Source: Mesorhizobium waimense (lineage in GTDB: Bacteria > Pseudomonadota > Alphaproteobacteria > Rhizobiales > Rhizobiaceae). Taken from it: 61,820 nt of DNA. Of this stretch, positions 1-8,865 are shown piece after piece. Positions within the stretch are counted from its first letter, which is position 1, and each line of letters opens with the position of its first letter. The position numbers were made by a program, and so were the translations under genes. The stretch is from assembly GCF_003601975.1 (NCBI RefSeq), contig NZ_QZWZ01000034.1, positions 1 through 61,820 of the forward strand, read 5' to 3'. A model generated the notes under the pieces. That model saw only the letters and a program-made list of their open reading frames with translations, was not told the DNA's origin and did not search any database.

Positions 1-202
1 CCCTCTACCTCTGCCGGCATCCCCGCCCGCCGCCAGAAGCGCCGGCATTGCAGCAGAGTTTGCGCCAGGTGGCTGGCGCACGAAGTGTGAAGGCCGGCAA
101 GGTCTGCTGGCCCTATTCGGCCCTCGGCAATACATGTATGAAACGAGCCGACGTCATGGCAGGCGCAGACCGCACCAAGCTCGGTATTGAGGGTGTAATT
201 GG

Positions 203-445
203 ATGTCGAGCAGGTTCGTCCGACCCGTGGTGGTGCAAGTTGGCCGACATGACCGTGAGCGCGTCATTTTCGATGTGAACGACGCGGCCACGATTCTGCT
301 CCGGAGCTTCCATGATCGGACGAAGAAGCGGAAACTGGCTATGGATGCATGCCTTCAGGTTCTGCGTGGCGAAGCCCACCCGCTGGTTGCCAGACGGGCT
401 TTCGTTGTGGCGGCGTTAGAAGCGAAAATTCTGCGCAGTGATTGA
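203..445 (+). CDS. DUF982 domain protein
   Basis: This small protein of 80 residues matches the DUF982 family, which is abundant on rhizobial plasmids and has no established function. The family pattern is visible: an N-terminal RPVVV strand, a central DAATILL helix and a C-terminal ARRAFVVAALEA helix. The ATG follows a GAGGGTG Shine-Dalgarno-like stretch. It is one of two DUF982 genes at this end of the window; the other lies on the opposite strand near 2 kb. Its neighbours are degenerate, so context gives no hint about function. Confidence 0.7.
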   Translation: MSSRFVRPVVVQVGRHDRERVIFDVNDAATILLRSFHDRTKKRKLAMDACLQVLRGEAHPLVARRAFVVAALEAKILRSD

Positions 446-679
446 ATTCCAAGATTATAATAGCCTAAATTACTTCAAAACCCCCGCAAAAGCAGTAACG
501 CAGACAAATAGATCGAACGAACGCTTACTCTTGTAGCCGCGATACATAGCTGCGTATCGAGTGCTGCGCTCGTCGCGCAAGATTGATTCGTTGGATCATC
601 CGCCAAGCTCAGGTTTGCGGCGGAGGTCTTTCCGGTTGGTGGAACGCAACCCTGTCGTCGCCGCCAGAAGGGCCGCATT

Positions 680-1397
680 GCTTCTCCGGCACGCCGTCGG
701 CGCTGCCCCCCTTGCGGATCTCCACGACGACGGGCTCGCCGTCGATTACCTGCATGAGGGCCTCTGGAGTTGTCGAAGAAGAAGCCGCCTTCACGCACAT
801 GCAGGGCGGGCAAATCGATGACGCCATGGTCGTCGGCATCTTCGATATCGAAGTCGATCCCGGTGGGCTCGCCGTCATAGAGAGCTTTCGGAAGGAGATT
901 GATGTCGGCCGACAGCGCGGCGTCGAGGCCCGCACCCTGGCGGGGCAAGCATGTGTAGGTTTCGCCGAAGGGCCCGGACATCAACGCGTGCCGGCCGAGC
1001 ACAAAATCCGGATGCCGGGCGAACCAAACCAACGGTTTACACGGATTGCGCCCTCGTCATTCGCGGCTGGCCGGACCTCCTCGATGTCGAGCCAGGATAG
1101 ATCGCCCTCTGGCTCGCCGACCTTGCGCTTGCGCAGGAACAGGATGTCGACCACCACGTTGGTGCCGGCCTCAGTGCGAAAACTGCGTTCCGGCAGGCGG
1201 ATCGCCGCAATCAGGTCGGCCGATTTGGCGATGTGCTCGCGGGCAGTGCCATCGGTCCTTGTCCATGGTACCGGCGCTGGTGACGAAAGGCCGCGAAGGC
1301 GCCGGGTTTGAGAAGATTAATCGAGCGCGCAATACCGTGCAGGCGCAAGGACAGCGCGCCATAGGCCCGGTCCGAACGAACGGTGCGATCGGAGAAG
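680..1397 (-). pseudogene. Remnant of a large plasmid methylase/helicase gene
   Basis: On the minus strand, three successive frames give pieces resembling the adenine-methylase part of the very large methylase-helicase proteins found on rhizobial plasmids and phages (DarB-like). The pieces are a LLKPGAFAAFVTSAGTMDK-like segment, then AREHIAKSADLIAAIRLPER, then FLRKRKVGEPEGDLSWLDIEEV, then HALMSGPFGETYTCLPR. The frame changes near 1270, 1030 and 760, and the similarity stops near 700. The complete genes of this type encode well over 1000 residues, so this is a small decayed fragment. The family assignment comes from remembered pattern and has not been searched. Confidence 0.55.
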
Positions 1398-1429
1398 GGC
1401 GGAATATGTTCTGCAGAACATATTCCGCC
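1398..1429. repeat. 32-bp perfect palindrome
   Basis: A perfect inverted repeat of 16 bp per arm without a spacer, centred on CTGCAG, with arm GGCGGAATATGTTCTG. It lies exactly between the methylase remnant and the DUF3991/Toprim remnant. There is no T-run beside it, so it is not an obvious terminator. A fold-back duplication at a recombination junction is one explanation; a protein-binding site is another. Confidence 0.8.
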
Positions 1430-1442
1430 TTGGACTAACCCG

Positions 1443-1700
1443 CTCCGCCACGGCGCGGCCCACATGCTGCCACGAGGGCCCTCCCGCAGCAGGTCGTGGC
1501 GCATGGCGGCGCCGATCACAGACTCGGGGAGATGGCGCTCCTCGCGCAGGTAGCGCCAGGTCCTCGAGCCCGGCCACGGGCTTGCGGCGGACGCTCCAGC
1601 GAGCGGCCACGTCGAGATCCGGCTCGCGATCCCAGGCCCGCCGCTTCCACACCGGTTCGCGCGGCTCGTACCCGACCAGCCGGGCAACCAGCATCTTCGC
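1443..1700 (-). pseudogene. DUF3991/Toprim-type fragment
   Basis: The minus strand encodes, across two frames, a VGYEPREPVWKRRAWDRE-like piece and a WRYLREERHLPESVIGAAM...LLREGPRGSMWAA piece. The second resembles the start of DUF3991/Toprim primase-like plasmid proteins, which typically read YLRxERxLPxxVxxxA...VREGPRGSAWFAHR. No full-length frame exists. With the adjacent methylase remnant it suggests that two plasmid housekeeping genes were deleted and fused at the palindrome. Confidence 0.4.
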
Positions 1701-1778
1701 CTCCAGACTTCAATCGCTAAGCAGATGCTTCGAGCGCGGCTGCGAGGAAAGACCTGCGAGCGCACGGTGGAATGGCTC

Positions 1779-2105
1779 TCACCGCGCGGTACCGCAGACA
1801 GGCGTGTAGAACACTAAACCCGCACGATCTTGCAGGCGGCGATCCACCTGCATGGCGGATATCGGATCTTCCAAAAAGGCGGCTCGCTTGGCGAAGTCGA
1901 GAAAAGCATGGCGTGCAGCGCTTACGGGTTTCTGCCCGTCACATGCATCATAGCATGCCCGAAGGGCAGTCTGATGAAGCCGGTCCCTTTGATCTTCGGG
2001 CCAGTCATTGAGAAAATCGATAGCGTCCGCAAGGCTGGCGATTTCTTGTACGATATACGTAGCGCGCCTCACGAAGATGGGGCTGCTGAAATCCTCCGCG
2101 TTCAT
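1779..2105 (-). CDS. DUF982 domain protein
   Basis: A protein of about 108 residues. It shows the DUF982 signature: SPIFVRR at the N-terminus, DAIDFLNDWPED in the middle and AARHAFLDFAKRAAFL at the C-terminus. The start at 2105 is chosen because GGGAGGAG lies immediately upstream, although the frame stays open for another 57 codons. The last ~25 residues (after DPISAMQVD) extend beyond the usual family length. Function is unknown. Confidence 0.7.
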   Translation of the reverse strand: MNAEDFSSPIFVRRATYIVQEIASLADAIDFLNDWPEDQRDRLHQTALRACYDACDGQKPVSAARHAFLDFAKRAAFLEDPISAMQVDRRLQDRAGLVFYTPVCGTAR

Positions 2106-2315
2106 TCGCTCCTCCCAACTTGCTGAACACTCCTCTGCGTCGAGCCGTCCGCAGACCCGCCGGCCATCGCACAATGTGCTGTCGGTCCCTCGACCATTCA
2201 AGGGGGCGCAGAGGTACTCAAGCGCCAGCGCCTGCGCAGCTCCAAGCTGGCCCAGCTCTCGCTCTGCTTCAGGCACGATTTCGCGGAGCGCGCAGCGCGT
2301 TGGCTGCGTTCAGAG

Positions 2316-2912
2316 TCAGACCGCTCGGCGGTAAGTCCAGAGCTGCGCGGGCGGGATATTGCGGACGACGAAATCGTAGTGTGACACGATGTAGCGGTCC
2401 GGCATCTTGATCACTGGCGACAATGGTCCGTAGGTGATTTGCATCACTGGCCTGCCAGCAGGGATGCGGGTCAGCAAATCCTCAAGCAAGGCGAGGCGCA
2501 GCTCCATCGGGAAGCTCAACATCGGCACCGCGCTTATGACACAGTCGAACTGTTCGGCATTTCGTTCCGCCAGCACTTCACCCAGCGAAAAAGCATCGCC
2601 CAATCGAAAATCTACGCACGGAAAACGTAGGGTGAGGCGATTGTAGAAATCCTTCGAATATTCGACCGAAACCAGCTGCTGTGGCTTCACGCCCGTGTCC
2701 AGGATAGCCTTGGTGATTACCCCGGTCCCTGCCCCAAGCTCGAGAACTGGCATTCCGGACGCTGGCCTGATCACGCTAGCCATGCGGCGCGCCGCATGAA
2801 CAGAAGTCGGCATGAGCGCGCCCACTCCTTTTTTGTCCCTTTGCCAGCACCGGAAGAATTGCACTTCTTCCTCAAACTTCCGGCCGAGGCGCTCCTTCAA
2901 GCGAAAGACCAT
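2316..2912 (-). CDS. pmtA: PmtA-like phospholipid N-methyltransferase
   Basis: A 198-residue class I SAM-dependent methyltransferase. Motif I VLELGAGTGVITKAI sits at about residues 56-70, followed by VSVEYSKDFYNRL and the GDAFSL acidic loop. Size and layout fit the short rhizobial phosphatidylethanolamine N-methyltransferase (PmtA), which methylates PE towards phosphatidylcholine at the inner membrane. The C-terminal PLSPVIKMPDRYIVSHYDFVVRNIPPAQLW also fits this family. The ATG is preceded by GGGAG. A plasmid copy could be accessory to a chromosomal gene. The methyltransferase fold is certain; the exact substrate is inferred. Confidence 0.65.
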   Translation of the reverse strand: MVFRLKERLGRKFEEEVQFFRCWQRDKKGVGALMPTSVHAARRMASVIRPASGMPVLELGAGTGVITKAILDTGVKPQQLVSVEYSKDFYNRLTLRFPCVDFRLGDAFSLGEVLAERNAEQFDCVISAVPMLSFPMELRLALLEDLLTRIPAGRPVMQITYGPLSPVIKMPDRYIVSHYDFVVRNIPPAQLWTYRRAV

Positions 2913-2930
2913 GTCTACTCCCTGCTACGG

Positions 2931-4188
2931 CTATTCATCGGCGTCGCTTTGACGGAGGGACGTTTGGACAAGTTTTTCGACATTTACAAGCGCTGACGGC
3001 GTTGAAACGGCGCCGGAGTTTGCGTCGGCCGGAACGAAGACCGGTCGTTCGACTCCATCGGGACCGCCAGCACGGTTCGCGTCTGCATCGCCGGTCCTCA
3101 TCGTGGGGTTCCCACGACGGCTGGAAGGCGAAGTCCTTGGGCTTGACAGTTGCACGCTCACGTCAAGCCCGGTCCAGGTGACGACCCAGCCAGCGCCGCC
3201 GAGCGCCAAAGCAATAGCCGCCACCGCCAGTGAAGGCGTCAGGGCAAGCGAAAGACAACAAGCCGCGCAGGCGATGCAGGCCAGTGTCGTCAGACGCTCT
3301 TGGGACAGCGACCGTCGCAGGATGTTGTTGCAGATGCCGGTGCACAAGGCGCCCGTCCCGAAGCCGGCCATCAGGATACCATAACCGATCGGTCCTCCCC
3401 CCAATTGATCGCGGGTGACCAGGGGCAGCAGCGCCAGTATGGAGATGCTAGTCAGGCCGAAAAGCGCTCCGCGCGCGATTGCCGCCTTGATCTCTCCCGA
3501 CAGCGCCGTGAAGCGCGCTCCGTCATGCATAGCTGTGGTCAATGGCTCGCGCGGAAGAGGCGAAGAGCGCACATTCCATTTGCAGCGCCCAACGGTCCAC
3601 AGCAGCGTCAGATAGGTCAGCGTCGCGATGGCGAAAGCCGTCAGTGGTCCGAAGGAGGCAACGACGATGCCGCCGAACGCCGGACCGATGCTTCGCATGG
3701 CGTTGTAGCCGACCGAGATCAGTGTGACCGCGGCTGGAACATCCCGCTTTCGCAGGATGTCACCGACCGAGGCGTGCCAGGCAGGGTCGGTGAAAGCGGC
3801 GCCGCATCCGGCCAAACAGCTGAATGCGAGGATCATCCATGGATTGTAGAACCCCAGCGCCACAGTAGCAGTCAGCATCGTCGACGACAAAGCTATCACG
3901 CACCAGCCGAGCATCATCACATTGGCGGCGGCTGAAACTGTCGGCAATGGCCCCGGCGAAGATCGACAGAATGAATACGGGCAGCGTCCTCGAAGCCTGC
4001 ACCAGGGCGACCATCACGTCCGAAGTCGAGATGGTTGCCATCAGCCAACTGATCGCAACGGTCTGCATCAGCCAGCCAAGACTGGATACCTGGTTCGCCA
4101 GCCAGATCGGACGAAAAGTCGGACTCTCGAGCGGCGCAAACGTTGCCGACGAAACTGGATTGGCTTCCTCGCGCGCCACCCTGCTCAT
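2931..4188 (-). pseudogene. MFS transporter, frameshifted and 3'-truncated
   Basis: The N-terminal part (from 4188) reads SPTFRPIWLANQVSSLGWLMQTVAISWLM...FAGAIADSFSRRQ. The rest continues in another frame with VMMLGWCVIALSSTMLTATVALGF and several further hydrophobic helices up to TWTGLDVSVQLSSPR. This is the MFS_3 (EntS-like) exporter family. Removing one T near 3919 rejoins the frames as RRQ-VMMLGW. After SSPR (about 3110) the sequence no longer resembles a transporter, where family members continue with further helices, so the C-terminal part is lost as well. Substrate is unknown. Confidence 0.7.
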
Positions 4189-4486
4189 GGGGCTGAGCCT
4201 CCCCCCGTCCGATTGTGCTGGAGATTTTCCTCTGGGCGCACCTGCCTATGGAGAGTGGCAGGATCAGGGCATTGTTGGCGCCTTTGCGCAAATAGTTTTC
4301 GATGGCTCGGCGTTTGCCCCGGCGGCACGTTGGGAAGCCAACGTTCAGGGACGTGCCCGAACTTTCTACCGGCAGGAAAAGAGAGCAAAACTTACTTCAA
4401 CGACGGGAGCAGCGATGTCGGGGTCGGTTCCGGCTGAGGCGAAATGACACGCGCGGTCTGCGTTGAACGAGGGTTTTCGCTTGCGG

Positions 4487-5044
4487 CTAGAGATGGGTCA
4501 GGTCGTCCGGGTATTGACCGCCCCGCTGGACGAACAGGCCCCAAGTTTCCTCACCCCGTTTTGAGACGACCCGGTGGGCAGGATCATCTGAAGCTTCCGC
4601 GATCAGGCCGAGGCGCACGAGTGGTGCGATCGTTCTGTCACCAAACAGTTTCTCATAGGTCCGCTCCTGCAAGTCGAGCATCCAACCCGGCGTTCCACGC
4701 TCCGTGATAGCGGGGACAAGGCGTCCGCTCGAGGCGGGCCTACCCCCACGCGACAGCGTGAACAGGCAGATGGTCCAGAAAGCGTCCCTTGGTCGTGGCG
4801 GTATCAGCGCCCATTCTATTGGTCCGCTGTCCGGTTGTTCGGCCACGGGAGCGGGTCCGCGCTCCCCGTCACGGGTTCCCTCCCGGTATGCTCTCTCAAG
4901 CGCATTGGCGATGGTGCCCGCGGTATCGACGGAGAGCCCGTATTTCCGGTTGTAACGGTCTTTCGCGACGATCTCCCGTGCAATTTCCCTGAAGCGGGCC
5001 TTGCGATATGGATCGGATGGGGGGCGTCCTGATCGCATGGTCAT
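4487..5044 (-). CDS. Hypothetical protein
   Basis: A 185-residue protein I do not recognise. It is basic at the N-terminus (RKARFREIAREIVAKDRYNRKYG) and has a DTAGTIANALERAYREG helix and a C-terminal half typical of soluble proteins. Its ATG overlaps the TGA of the upstream resolvase remnant (ATGA), and GGAG lies a few bases before it, so it was probably translated together with the resolvase. This coupling suggests an accessory gene of the mobile element that carried the resolvase. Confidence 0.55.
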   Translation of the reverse strand: MTMRSGRPPSDPYRKARFREIAREIVAKDRYNRKYGLSVDTAGTIANALERAYREGTRDGERGPAPVAEQPDSGPIEWALIPPRPRDAFWTICLFTLSRGGRPASSGRLVPAITERGTPGWMLDLQERTYEKLFGDRTIAPLVRLGLIAEASDDPAHRVVSKRGEETWGLFVQRGGQYPDDLTHL

Positions 5045-5374
5045 GGCGTGATCTCCATCTTCGGAGCCAAGGAAAGTCTGCTGCGCTTGACGATGTCAGC
5101 AACGGTGTTCTTGCTCAAACCGAGATCGCGAGCGATCCAGCTACAGCTACAGCCTTCGGCGTACAACTTGATGACTTTTGTCGCCAGCCGATCTGATTTT
5201 CGGCGCTCCCCAGTCGGTCGACCGAGCTTTCTCCCACGTTCTTTTGCTGCGGCTAGCCCGGATTTGACGCGTTCGCTATCAGGTCGCGTTCGAATGCCGC
5301 GATGCCGGCGCGGAACGTCGCCAGCATCCGACCATGTGGCGATGACAGATCGAAGGCCATGCTATTCATACCGA
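5042..5374 (-). pseudogene. Serine resolvase/invertase C-terminal remnant
   Basis: The minus strand encodes SMAFDLSSPHGRMLATFRAGIAAFERDLI in one frame. The next frame continues ERVKSGLAAAKERGRKLGRPTG and ends with the helix-turn-helix CSCSWIARDLGLSKNTVADIVKRS. This is the second half of a small serine recombinase of the Tn3-resolvase/invertase type. One missing base near 5275 separates the two parts. The catalytic N-terminal third is absent, so the protein cannot be active. Confidence 0.75.
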
Positions 5375-5780
5375 TGACGGAAACCTTCCAGCACTTCCTT
5401 TGATTTGCATTGCCCGATTGTTGTCCAGAGCAGACTTTAATTCAATAGGGACCAAGCTCCATGGCGAGACCCCTAACACTGCTTCCAGTTTGGGCAGCCA
5501 TCGCAGTGTGGGACGGTTCGCGGGGCTTTTTCGTCTGCTTCATCTTGTTTCTGGTCTGATCTCTTGCTCTTCTCTCTCGACCGCACGGGCTCGGAAACCA
5601 CGAGTTTCAAGCCTTCACCAGCCAAAATCCAAACGCAGTGCCGGCGAGCGCGACCGGTAAGTTGAGAAAGCCCGGTCTGCTTGGGAGGAGTTCAGCCCAT
5701 CGAACAGCCCGACGTTTTCGTCTGCTCGACTCGACAATGGACAGGAAGGCGGCAATATTCCTGTAGGTGGGAGAGGATGT
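5375..5780. other. Region without recognisable gene
   Basis: Only short frames exist here on either strand and none resembles a known family. A 34-codon minus-strand frame starting MKQTKKPREPSHTA is conceivable but unsupported. The stretch is probably debris left by the mobile element that carried the adjacent resolvase. Confidence 0.3.
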
Positions 5781-6002
5781 ATGCGAGATTTGCCACGCGA
5801 CATAGATGCCGACGTTGTGATTGAAATCAGTCGTCTTCTCGATGACGCCGCGCACACCGTGACTGTAGCGATCCACGGTCTTGTCAAACATATCCGGGAC
5901 GTAACACAAACGCGACTTTCCGATCAGGCGATCGAAGAATTGATTGTTGAAATGGCCTCGACGCGTGGTTTGTCCATGATCTTCGAGAAGCCCGCGGCCT
6001 GA
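5781..6002 (+). CDS. Small hypothetical protein
   Basis: A 73-residue acidic protein with regular soluble-protein composition (ADVVIEISRLLDDAAHTVTVAIHGLVKHIRDVTQTRLSDQAIEELIVEMA), preceded by a GGAGAGG-type ribosome binding site. A longer 162-codon frame on the opposite strand covers the same DNA. I prefer this one because its composition is more protein-like and it has a ribosome binding site. No function can be assigned. Confidence 0.45.
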   Translation: MRDLPRDIDADVVIEISRLLDDAAHTVTVAIHGLVKHIRDVTQTRLSDQAIEELIVEMASTRGLSMIFEKPAA

Positions 6003-6100
6003 GCCTCGCTTCCAGGGTTCAACATCGACCCATTGCAGATGCCTTAGTCGCCGACGCGCATCAAGATTAGCGTGGGGTTCGGCCATTGGCGGCATCGAAT

Positions 6101-6325
6101 TTACCGAAGATGGGCGGCGATAGCCAGCGCCACGGCAATGCCGGTGGCAAGGACGGGTTCATGCACGAACTGCGTCACGATCACGCCGACCAGCGCCGAT
6201 ATCGTGTTACCGCCGATGATCGACCATGGCTGCGCCAGCGGGCTGGCCGGCACCTTCGCATTTGCGATACGAAATTGTGCATTGCAATATCGGCGGCCAG
6301 TCGGTATCATCTTGCTGTCGGCCAT
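6101..6325 (-). pseudogene. HPP-family membrane protein fragment
   Basis: After about 30 residues of unrelated N-terminus (MADSKMIPTGRRY..., preceded by GGGAGGAGGAG), the frame reads LAQPWSIIGGNTISALVGVIVTQFVHEPVLATGIAVALAIAA. This is the characteristic transmembrane core of HPP-family proteins (putative nitrite transport or membrane proteins with CBS domains). The frame ends soon afterwards. The N-terminus appears to come from a different gene, so this is a fusion of debris rather than a working protein. Confidence 0.55.
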
Positions 6326-6393
6326 CTCCTCCTCCCAGATGGATGCCGATACTGAATGCGGTGCACCTCCTCCCGCGCCGTATTCGAAAATAG

Positions 6394-6430
6394 AGCCCGC
6401 TGCCACCTCCTCCCGGCAGCGGGCTTTTCT
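6394..6430. terminator. Rho-independent terminator hairpin
   Basis: An 11-bp perfect stem, AGCCCGCTGCC and GGCAGCGGGCT, with a 10-nt loop. On the plus strand it is followed by TTTTCTTTT; on the minus strand it lies about 45 bases past the stop of the cold-shock gene and is followed by CTATTTTC. It probably ends cold-shock transcription and may act in both directions. Confidence 0.75.
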
Positions 6431-6472
6431 TTTGTATGAAGGTAGTTTCGGCCATGGCCGATCTATCGGCGC

Positions 6473-7068
6473 CTAGAGGAGGCGAATGCTCCGAACCTCC
6501 AGGCCCTTCTTGCCCTGCCCGTATTGGAAAGACACTTTCTGCCCTTCCATCAGCACGCTGAGCCCTGAGCGGATCAGCGCAGTAGCGTGAACGAAGGCGT
6601 CCTTTTCACCGTTCTCGGGAGCAATGAAGCCGAAGCCCTTTTCGGGATTAGACCACTTGACCGTGCCTCCGCTCTCCAGCTGCGCACTGCTCGCGGCAAT
6701 GGACTCTCCCGCCAAGCGCTCATCTGCCGGAGTTTTCGGAATCTGCTCGCCGATATCGAGGACTTTGACGACCTGGCGACCTCGTGGACCTTCTTGCGCT
6801 GTGACCTTGAGATGCGTCCCCTCGGAAACATCGCGGCTGCCGGCAGCTTCCAACACCCGGATGTGCAGATACGCCTCGGTGCCGGTGGACAGCTTGACGA
6901 GCCAAAACCCTTGCTGGCGTTGAACCAGATCACCTCGGCGTCGACAGCGCCTGGAGTTACGGCTGGCGAGTGCTGAAAGTAGCTGGGCTCGGAAGTCCGC
7001 TCCGAAAAGGAAACCGGGTCATCGTCATAGCGACGCCGTGGCTGGCGGTAATCTTTATATTTGCTCAT
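6473..7068 (-). pseudogene. Double cold-shock-domain protein, one-base frameshift
   Basis: Two cold-shock domains are encoded in tandem. The first is AEVIWFNASKGFG then FVKLSTGTEAYLHIRVLEA; the second is GGTVKWSNPEKGFGFIAPENGEKDAFVHATAL, with both RNP-type motifs. The layout is that of the long (~190 aa) alphaproteobacterial two-domain cold-shock proteins that bind single-stranded nucleic acid. Inside the first KGFGF motif (near 6900) one T is missing, which moves the rest to another frame. Restoring it gives an uninterrupted protein of about 198 residues. An internal start at 6856 could still produce the intact second domain. A sequencing error is possible. Confidence 0.75.
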
Positions 7069-7361
7069 CATCGTCTCGACTGGCATGGAGAGCTGCGCTC
7101 CCGTCAGGGTAATCTCCATCGTACGATGCGTTTGTGTCAAATGGACATGTGGGCGCATATCTTGCTTCTTTAGGCGACGTTACTGGGCACGGGGCGCCGT
7201 GCGAACGGGGGCCAAGGCGAAAGCTGCCGGAGCGTACAATTGATGGCTGGCGACCTAATCGACGGTCGCCTGCGGCTAAAAAGTTTCCAGCACCACTTGA
7301 TGAGATTGGTTATCTTTCTATATATGTAACCACCCTCACCACACAGACGGAGCGGGATATC

Positions 7362-8042
7362 ATGGCACGTACCAATGACACCCTGGAACTTTCGGGATTT
7401 GGCGCGCTCACCGGAACACCGAAGCAGGTTGGCGACCAACTTGATCGGCTGACTGCGGAGCAGGTCATAGCGCTAACGTTCGAGCACGGGAGTGAACCTG
7501 CCATCCGCGCGCTCGCGGACACGGTCGTCAGCATCGCCCCTCTCGTTCGTACCATCCTGATGAGGCGCCAACGCGAAGCCATTGGTTCAATAATCGAGGC
7601 TCTGGTTCCTCAGGTACCGCCCCCGCAGCATATGCTTGTGGAGGCGCGGATGACGGCCGAGGCGAGAAAGGCAGTGCTGGAAAGCGGTGATTGGCTGACG
7701 GCTTCCCAGATCGCCAATATGGCTGGGTTCAGCACCAGCAATCCAAGTGCGCAGCCAAACAAGTGGAAGAAAGAAGGCCAGATCTTTGCGGTTCGGCATC
7801 GGGGTGTAGACTATTTCCCCGGCTATGCTCTGGATTCCGCCTCCGGATATCGGCCCATCAAGGCGCTCGCCAAGGTTCTGAGCGTATTTTCCGGGAAAAA
7901 GGATGATTGGGGGCTCGCCTATTGGTTTGCATCGGTCAACAGCTCCCTTGGGGGTAAGCGTCCGCACGATATGCTCATAGCGCAACCCGAGCGCGTTCTT
8001 GCGGCCGCCGAGGACGAGTTGGTAGGCGCACTCCATGGCTAA
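7362..8042 (+). CDS. MbcA/ParS/Xre-type antitoxin with long N-terminus
   Basis: This 226-residue protein directly precedes and overlaps a RES-domain toxin gene. Its C-terminus (WGLAYWFASVNSSLGGKRPHDMLIAQPERVLAAAEDELVG) has the DUF2384 toxin-binding pattern of the MbcA/ParS/Xre antitoxins. The middle (DWLTASQIANMAGFSTSNPSAQPNKWKKEGQIFAVRHRGVDYFP) looks like a DNA-binding segment, and the N-terminal ~100 residues are unassigned. I chose the ATG at 7362 because GGAGCGGG lies upstream. It presumably neutralises the toxin and represses its own operon. Confidence 0.7.
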   Translation: MARTNDTLELSGFGALTGTPKQVGDQLDRLTAEQVIALTFEHGSEPAIRALADTVVSIAPLVRTILMRRQREAIGSIIEALVPQVPPPQHMLVEARMTAEARKAVLESGDWLTASQIANMAGFSTSNPSAQPNKWKKEGQIFAVRHRGVDYFPGYALDSASGYRPIKALAKVLSVFSGKKDDWGLAYWFASVNSSLGGKRPHDMLIAQPERVLAAAEDELVGALHG

Positions 8043-8721
8043 ACCAAAGATTGGACGGGGATCCCGGACAAGTCCAGTTCCCGTTCCATCGAACAATTTG
8101 CAGGATATCATCACCCGAACGATATGGCCGGTGGGCCAAGTTATCCATCGTATTCATCTGAACCTCTATGCCGGCGCGGAATTTAATCCAGGCCTGAAAG
8201 GCAATGCCCGGTTCAGCCCGATCAAAAACGCAAATGGGGCCAGTATCCCGACTCTGTACGGCGGAACGACCTTTGACTGTGCGGCGATGGAAACGGTTTT
8301 CCACGATGTGCCATTCGCGCCTGGCCTGAAGACCTACGACAAGGTGAAACTGGCCGATCAAGTCTATTCGAAGGTGACGCCTCAGGGCGATTTCGTCCTG
8401 GCTGACCTGAGCGTCACTGCGCTAAGGAAACTCGGTATCAAGCGCAGCCAGATCATCGACACCGAGAAGGACGGCTATTCAGCAACACGCCCCTGGGCTG
8501 AAGCCATTCACACACAATGCCCAGACATCCAGGGACTTTACTGGGTTTCTCGGCAGGACGATCGGGCTCTGGCCGTGATGCTGTTTGGCGATCGAATTCC
8601 GGCAAACATGTTGGTGCATTCCGGCGCGTCGCTCGATTTGACCGGGAACTCTGACGTCTATTCCGCATTGCTCGAACTCGCCGATCGTATCGGCGTAAAG
8701 ATCGTAGGCGTCAGGTTCTGA
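8035..8721 (+). CDS. RES-domain toxin
   Basis: A 228-residue RES-family protein. The conserved core is visible as GNARFSPIKNANGASIPTLYGGTTFDCAAMETVFHDVPF, with the family's arginine and glutamate, and further on YSATRPWAEAI. RES toxins such as MbcT and ParT consume NAD+ or ADP-ribosylate targets. The gene overlaps the preceding antitoxin by 8 bases. It is longer than the compact RES toxin at 26.5 kb, and RES proteins of this size usually pair with long antitoxins, as seen here. Confidence 0.8.
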   Translation: MAKPKIGRGSRTSPVPVPSNNLQDIITRTIWPVGQVIHRIHLNLYAGAEFNPGLKGNARFSPIKNANGASIPTLYGGTTFDCAAMETVFHDVPFAPGLKTYDKVKLADQVYSKVTPQGDFVLADLSVTALRKLGIKRSQIIDTEKDGYSATRPWAEAIHTQCPDIQGLYWVSRQDDRALAVMLFGDRIPANMLVHSGASLDLTGNSDVYSALLELADRIGVKIVGVRF

Positions 8722-8865
8722 TGGCGGAAACAGGAGATCGGGGCAATTTGGGGGCGGCAACCTCCCCAGCCGCGCCTTCCGGCGACCGTCTGATCGGAGT
8801 GTGCCGCTATCAACGCGCCTCGCCCACGGCGATTCTGACCTCGGAATGATGGGGATTGTCCAGGC

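Noticed and set aside
1..202. 76-codon plus-strand open frame from position 48
   Set aside because: Overlaps the DUF982 gene in another frame and has no recognisable features.
5607..6095. 162-codon minus-strand open frame
   Set aside because: Antisense to the 73-residue plus-strand gene with a ribosome binding site; composition rich in Arg/His/Ser and no family resemblance.
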